Assembly: GCF_022539665.2 (NCBI RefSeq)
Contig: NC_081335.1
Span: forward strand, 3,534,001 to 3,598,000
Direction of reading: 5' to 3'
Length of the DNA stretch: 64,000 nucleotides
Origin: Daphnia carinata
Taxonomy: Eukaryota > Arthropoda > Branchiopoda > Diplostraca > Daphniidae
The position numbers and the translations under genes were made by a program. Each line of letters begins with the position of its first letter. Positions within the stretch are counted from its first letter, which is position 1. The notes beneath the pieces are model-generated. The model made no database searches. It saw only the letters and a list, made by a program, of their open reading frames with translations, and was not told the origin of the DNA. This document shows, piece after piece, positions 60,365-64,000 of the stretch.

Positions 60365-63300
60365 AAGAACGTGATAGTAGTAGTGACGGCTGTCGTGGCT
60401 GGAACTCGTAGCTCCGCCCACTGGCTCGTTTTTTCTTATCTACTCCCTCCTCGCATTTTGGGGTCTTTTTTTTTTTTTTTTTTTCCTTTCCAGAGCTGGC
60501 TGATGTTGCTGCTACGTTAGATATATACATACAACCAAAGGGCTGGCTCACACAAATTTTTTTGTGTTTTGTTTTGTGGAGTGTGTTTGTTTTTTGCGCT
60601 CATTCGTGTGGCCATCGTCGTAGCAGATGGTCGTGTCGTTGAGCTGTGCGCTGCTATTTACCCTCCCCGACTCGTGAGTTTGTTGTTGTTGTTGTTGTCG
60701 TGCGGCTCGTTTAGTTTTGAGTGTGTTGCCACTGGACTCTTTACCTCGTTGTGATGGGGCTGTTGAGGACGATGACGGTGTTACGGGTCCATCCGGCCAA
60801 TGCGACGCATCACGACACTTCAGCCGGATCGTGGAACAAACGCATGAGACACCTCAGCAGTCCAGTTCTCTACTTGACGGCCCTTTTAGCGTAAGCCTTT
60901 TTGTTTGTTTGTTTTTCCCCCATTTTCTTTTTGGTTTACGGAGAGCTGAAATCGATGATCCGCTATCTTCTTCTTTTTTTTTTTTTGGGGGGGGGGTCTC
61001 GTGAATTTTTTTTTTTTTTTTTGGCTCTTTGATTTCTTTGTTGATCCATTTTTTTTTTTTTTTTTTTTTTTTTATGAGCTGAATGGACGTTTCGCGTTGG
61101 CTTCCCTTGGCCAATCGATACGTACAGGAAGTTCGGGGATTGAAATTCTAGAGTCGGTCGGCAAAGGGGCATCGAATCTCATCGGCGGTGTCCGTTAGTG
61201 TAGGTTTTTTCTTTCTTTTTAATAGTCCGTGAGATGAGAACTGGACTGTACAAGGAAAAACGATGCGAAAATAAAGAAAGGGGAATAGAGAAAGAAGAGA
61301 GAGAGAGAGAGAGAAAAAGAACAGTTGAAAAACTGCGGTTTTAGGCCTTCCCGTGATGACGTTAACGTTCGGCTACTAGTCAATAATTAGGGAAATGAAA
61401 GAATATACATTTTTTTTTTTTTTTTAGATCATACTAATAAAGAAAGAAAAGTGGGTTTCACATGTCAAAAACAAAACAGAGAGTCTATCGATAAGTCATG
61501 AGCTCACGATCGAAACTGTTTTGACTGCCGATCAAAGTTCAAATGAAATGGAAACAAAAAGAAAACGTTTTTTGTTTTGTTTTGTTTTGAAATAGTCCTT
61601 ATTTCCGTTTCGTTGTAGATCGTGTTTCTCATCATTTTCGTGAAACGAGTCAACATAATATGAGGGACGAAAGGATTGACCTGATTGTTGTTTCCAGCTT
61701 TTGTATTTTTTTCGTTCGTTGCGCCATGCCATGTGTTTCCAGCATCCGCTTTCGTGTCGGAAACGCTCTCGCAAGAGCATTTTGTGTTGAGTTTGGAAAC
61801 CGGACCGCGGTAGTTTTCATTTCTCTCTCTCTCTTTCGACGGTTAACTTTATTAACCGACACGTGTTTTTTCTTTCATTTTTTTTTTTTTTTTTTTTTTG
61901 ATTTTTTACCTGTCAAACTTGAAAAAAAAAAAAAAATTTCAGCCGGTGAATATTCATGAAACGACACGATTTGATTTCATATCGATGGAAAAAGAGTAGA
62001 ATTTAAAAAAAAAAAAAAAAAAAACCCACAATTTCAAGAAAAAAAAAGCGGAAAAGAAAAGTTGGATGCGTGTCCAATTTTTTTTTCGTTCGAAAAAGAA
62101 AATGGCAGCCACACGAAGCAACGGGTCGTTACTCTTCGTTGGCTATAGGAATAGAAGAAACGCGTACCATTTTTTTTTTTTTATTTTATTTTAAATGAAG
62201 AAAACAAATTAGAAATCTAATTCCTAATTGTGGTTGAGCAGATTGTGGTTAGCGAAACATGAACGTAGCCGACAGAGTTAACCTACAGAGGGGGAGGGAG
62301 AGAGATGATAAAAGATATGGATAAGAGTCGCAGGACCCGTTGCACTCGCAAACGTTTGCGGTAGTCGTAATAATCGAGTATCTTTTCATTTTAACTACAT
62401 AGTTATCAGGGAAAAAAAAAAAGAGGGATGGCTATTTAATGTTGCTATGGTAACCGGTTGAGCTTCATCAGTGGCTATTTATTTTTTTTTCTTCTTTCTC
62501 GCCTACCCCTTTCTTTCTTGTTTGTTGTGAGCGGCTTTTAAAAAGCTAGTTGGAGAGGGAGAGAGAGAGAGAGAGAGGATAGCCAATTAGGTACTTGGCC
62601 TGTCGGCTCAAGTGCTTGACGCTTGTTAACATCAAACGAGAGAGTGGGGAGGGGAGACCAACATCGGGGAGGGGGGGGGGGTGATGAGGTGACGTTGTTC
62701 ATCCGGACATCTTTCTCTCACTTTGTTTTTTCTTTTCCCTATTTGTCCATATGTGTCAACCCCCTCGGACCAGTTGATGATGTCTTTGTCGGTCTGGTTT
62801 AAAGCTAATCATCTTTTTACGTCTTCTTTGTGCAAGGAGGATCAACGTTAGTCGAGTTTTATTTATTTATTTATTTTTTTTTTTTTTTTTTTTAGGGAAA
62901 AAAAAAATATTGGGGGGAGGGGGTTGTGTATTTTGGTTGGGCGGAGTAGGAAACGATACACTACCGGATGATTCCGGAAATGAGAAATGACGTCAAGATG
63001 ACATTTTTTTGTTTGTTTGTTAATATTTTAATCTTTTTTTTTTGGGGGGGGGGGAGGGCAAGATGGACAGAAAAAAAAAAGAGCCAAAACAAATATGTGG
63101 AGCGGTTTTTCGTTACCGGATGTCGGCTGTGTGTTCCGCTTTTTACTTTTCCTGACCGCCTACGACCGTACGATGTCATTAAAAATCCATCATTTTCGGT
63201 TTTTTTTTTCTTTAACGATTTTTTCGCTCTTGGAGAAACGACATTGCCATTTTTTTTTTTTTTTTTTTTTTTTTGAAACTTACAGTTTTTTTTTTATTCC

Positions 63301-63737
63301 GCTAAATGACGTTAAAAAAAAAAAGAGCTAGGATATAAAAGTTGGTGAACAGCCTTGCTGCTATGATTACATATTCAAAGCGCGGAAGGTTCACCGGCCT
63401 TTAAAAAAAAATAAATTCCTTTATTTTATTATTATTATTTTTTTTTTTTCATTTTTAATATTTTGTAATACGCACAGGACGCAGATGGCGTTGCGGTTGA
63501 GTTGTTCACCGGTTTCGGGAGAAGTAACAAAAAAAACAAACGGGAACGCACAAAAAGTGGTGGTGGTGCAGAGAACGAGGAGGGGGGGGGGGGAATGAGC
63601 CGATAAGATGCCCGCGTTGGATAAGGAAAGGACGAACGAAAGAGGCACATACACACACACGCACAAAGAAAGCTCCCTCACTACTTAAATGCGCTTAGCG
63701 GTCGTGTAAATAATAAGCCAAGGCTGTATGCACACAC

Positions 63738-63769
<32 letters not shown>

Positions 63770-64000
63770 GTTGATGACTAGGAAATGAACTTAACCATTT
63801 AAGGAGGGGGGGTGGGAGATGAGTTGTTTTCTTTTCTTTTTTTTCTTTTTTTTCACGTTCAACGCCGTAAAATTGGATGTTTTGTTGCGCTCTTGCATCG
63901 TTTTATTTTAACAGGCAACCTAGCAATTGTGTCTTTCTCATTACATTTCGCTTTTTTTTTCTTTTTTTTTTTCAAAGCTTTTGCTTTGCCAAAATGAATT
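56001..64000 (+). repeat. T-homopolymer and microsatellite-rich region, no supported gene
   Basis: Eight kilobases dominated by + strand T runs (many of 12–25 nt) and simple repeats: GTT near 57522–57540, TTTA near 57736–57760 and 62861–62876, GT near 58149–58167, AG near 58342–58368, GT near 58935–58954, GGAT near 58981–58998, AG at about 60327–60356, GA at about 61296–61314 and GA at about 62559–62577. Long C or G runs also occur (58799–58811, 59735–59743, 62670–62680). Open frames here are low-complexity artefacts. The + strand bias toward T would fit a long intron or a regulatory region upstream of a gene beyond 64 kb, but no splice sites or exons could be tied together. Confidence 0.7.

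Overview
The window looks like arthropod, most probably branchiopod crustacean (Daphnia-like) nuclear DNA. The inference rests on dense multi-exon genes with very short GT–AG introns (mostly 50–90 nt) and on the gene content: a vitellogenin-like lipoprotein, an arthropod-type prophenoloxidase, a divergent ionotropic receptor and a MAM/C-type-lectin secreted protein. No species assignment was tested. All exon models below were built by hand from reading frame, intron phase and splice signals; no homology search was run.

Layout. 1–2807 (+): heme peroxidase, 5' end cut by the window edge. 3057–4953 (-): ionotropic-receptor-like channel. 5965–7612 (+): MAM plus C-type lectin protein with an in-frame TGA. 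8028–8118 (-): intron-containing tRNA-Thr(CGT). 8573–14629 (+): vitellogenin-like protein. 14630–17851: mostly empty. 17852–20072 (+): UNC93-like membrane protein, tail-to-tail with MESH1 (20367–20974, -). 21079–25990: an unusual repeat block built around a large imperfect palindrome, with a small spliced gene, a nearly identical 465-bp structured core in each arm, and three tRNA-like sequences near its centre. 27674–28792 (-): ATG5. 29319–29768 (-): LITAF-domain protein. 32189–40012 (-): ZNFX1-like helicase with NFX1 zinc fingers. 41569–43462 (+): two-BIR/RING inhibitor of apoptosis. 44108–45260 (+): CMC2 and ABITRAM, 26 nt apart. 45433–45870 (-): GTSF1-like CHHC zinc finger protein. 46574–49235 (+): Cramped-like SANT protein. 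50962–54298 (+): prophenoloxidase. 54299–64000: no supported gene; from about 56 kb the + strand is full of T homopolymers and microsatellites.

The genes are a mix of housekeeping, immune and chromatin functions and do not form one pathway. Themes recur: immunity and redox (peroxidase, lectin, prophenoloxidase, LITAF, IAP, ATG5), and silencing or chromatin (ZNFX1, GTSF1-like, Cramped). The least explained segment is the palindrome at 21.9–25.4 kb, whose structured core is far better conserved between its two copies than the sequence around it.
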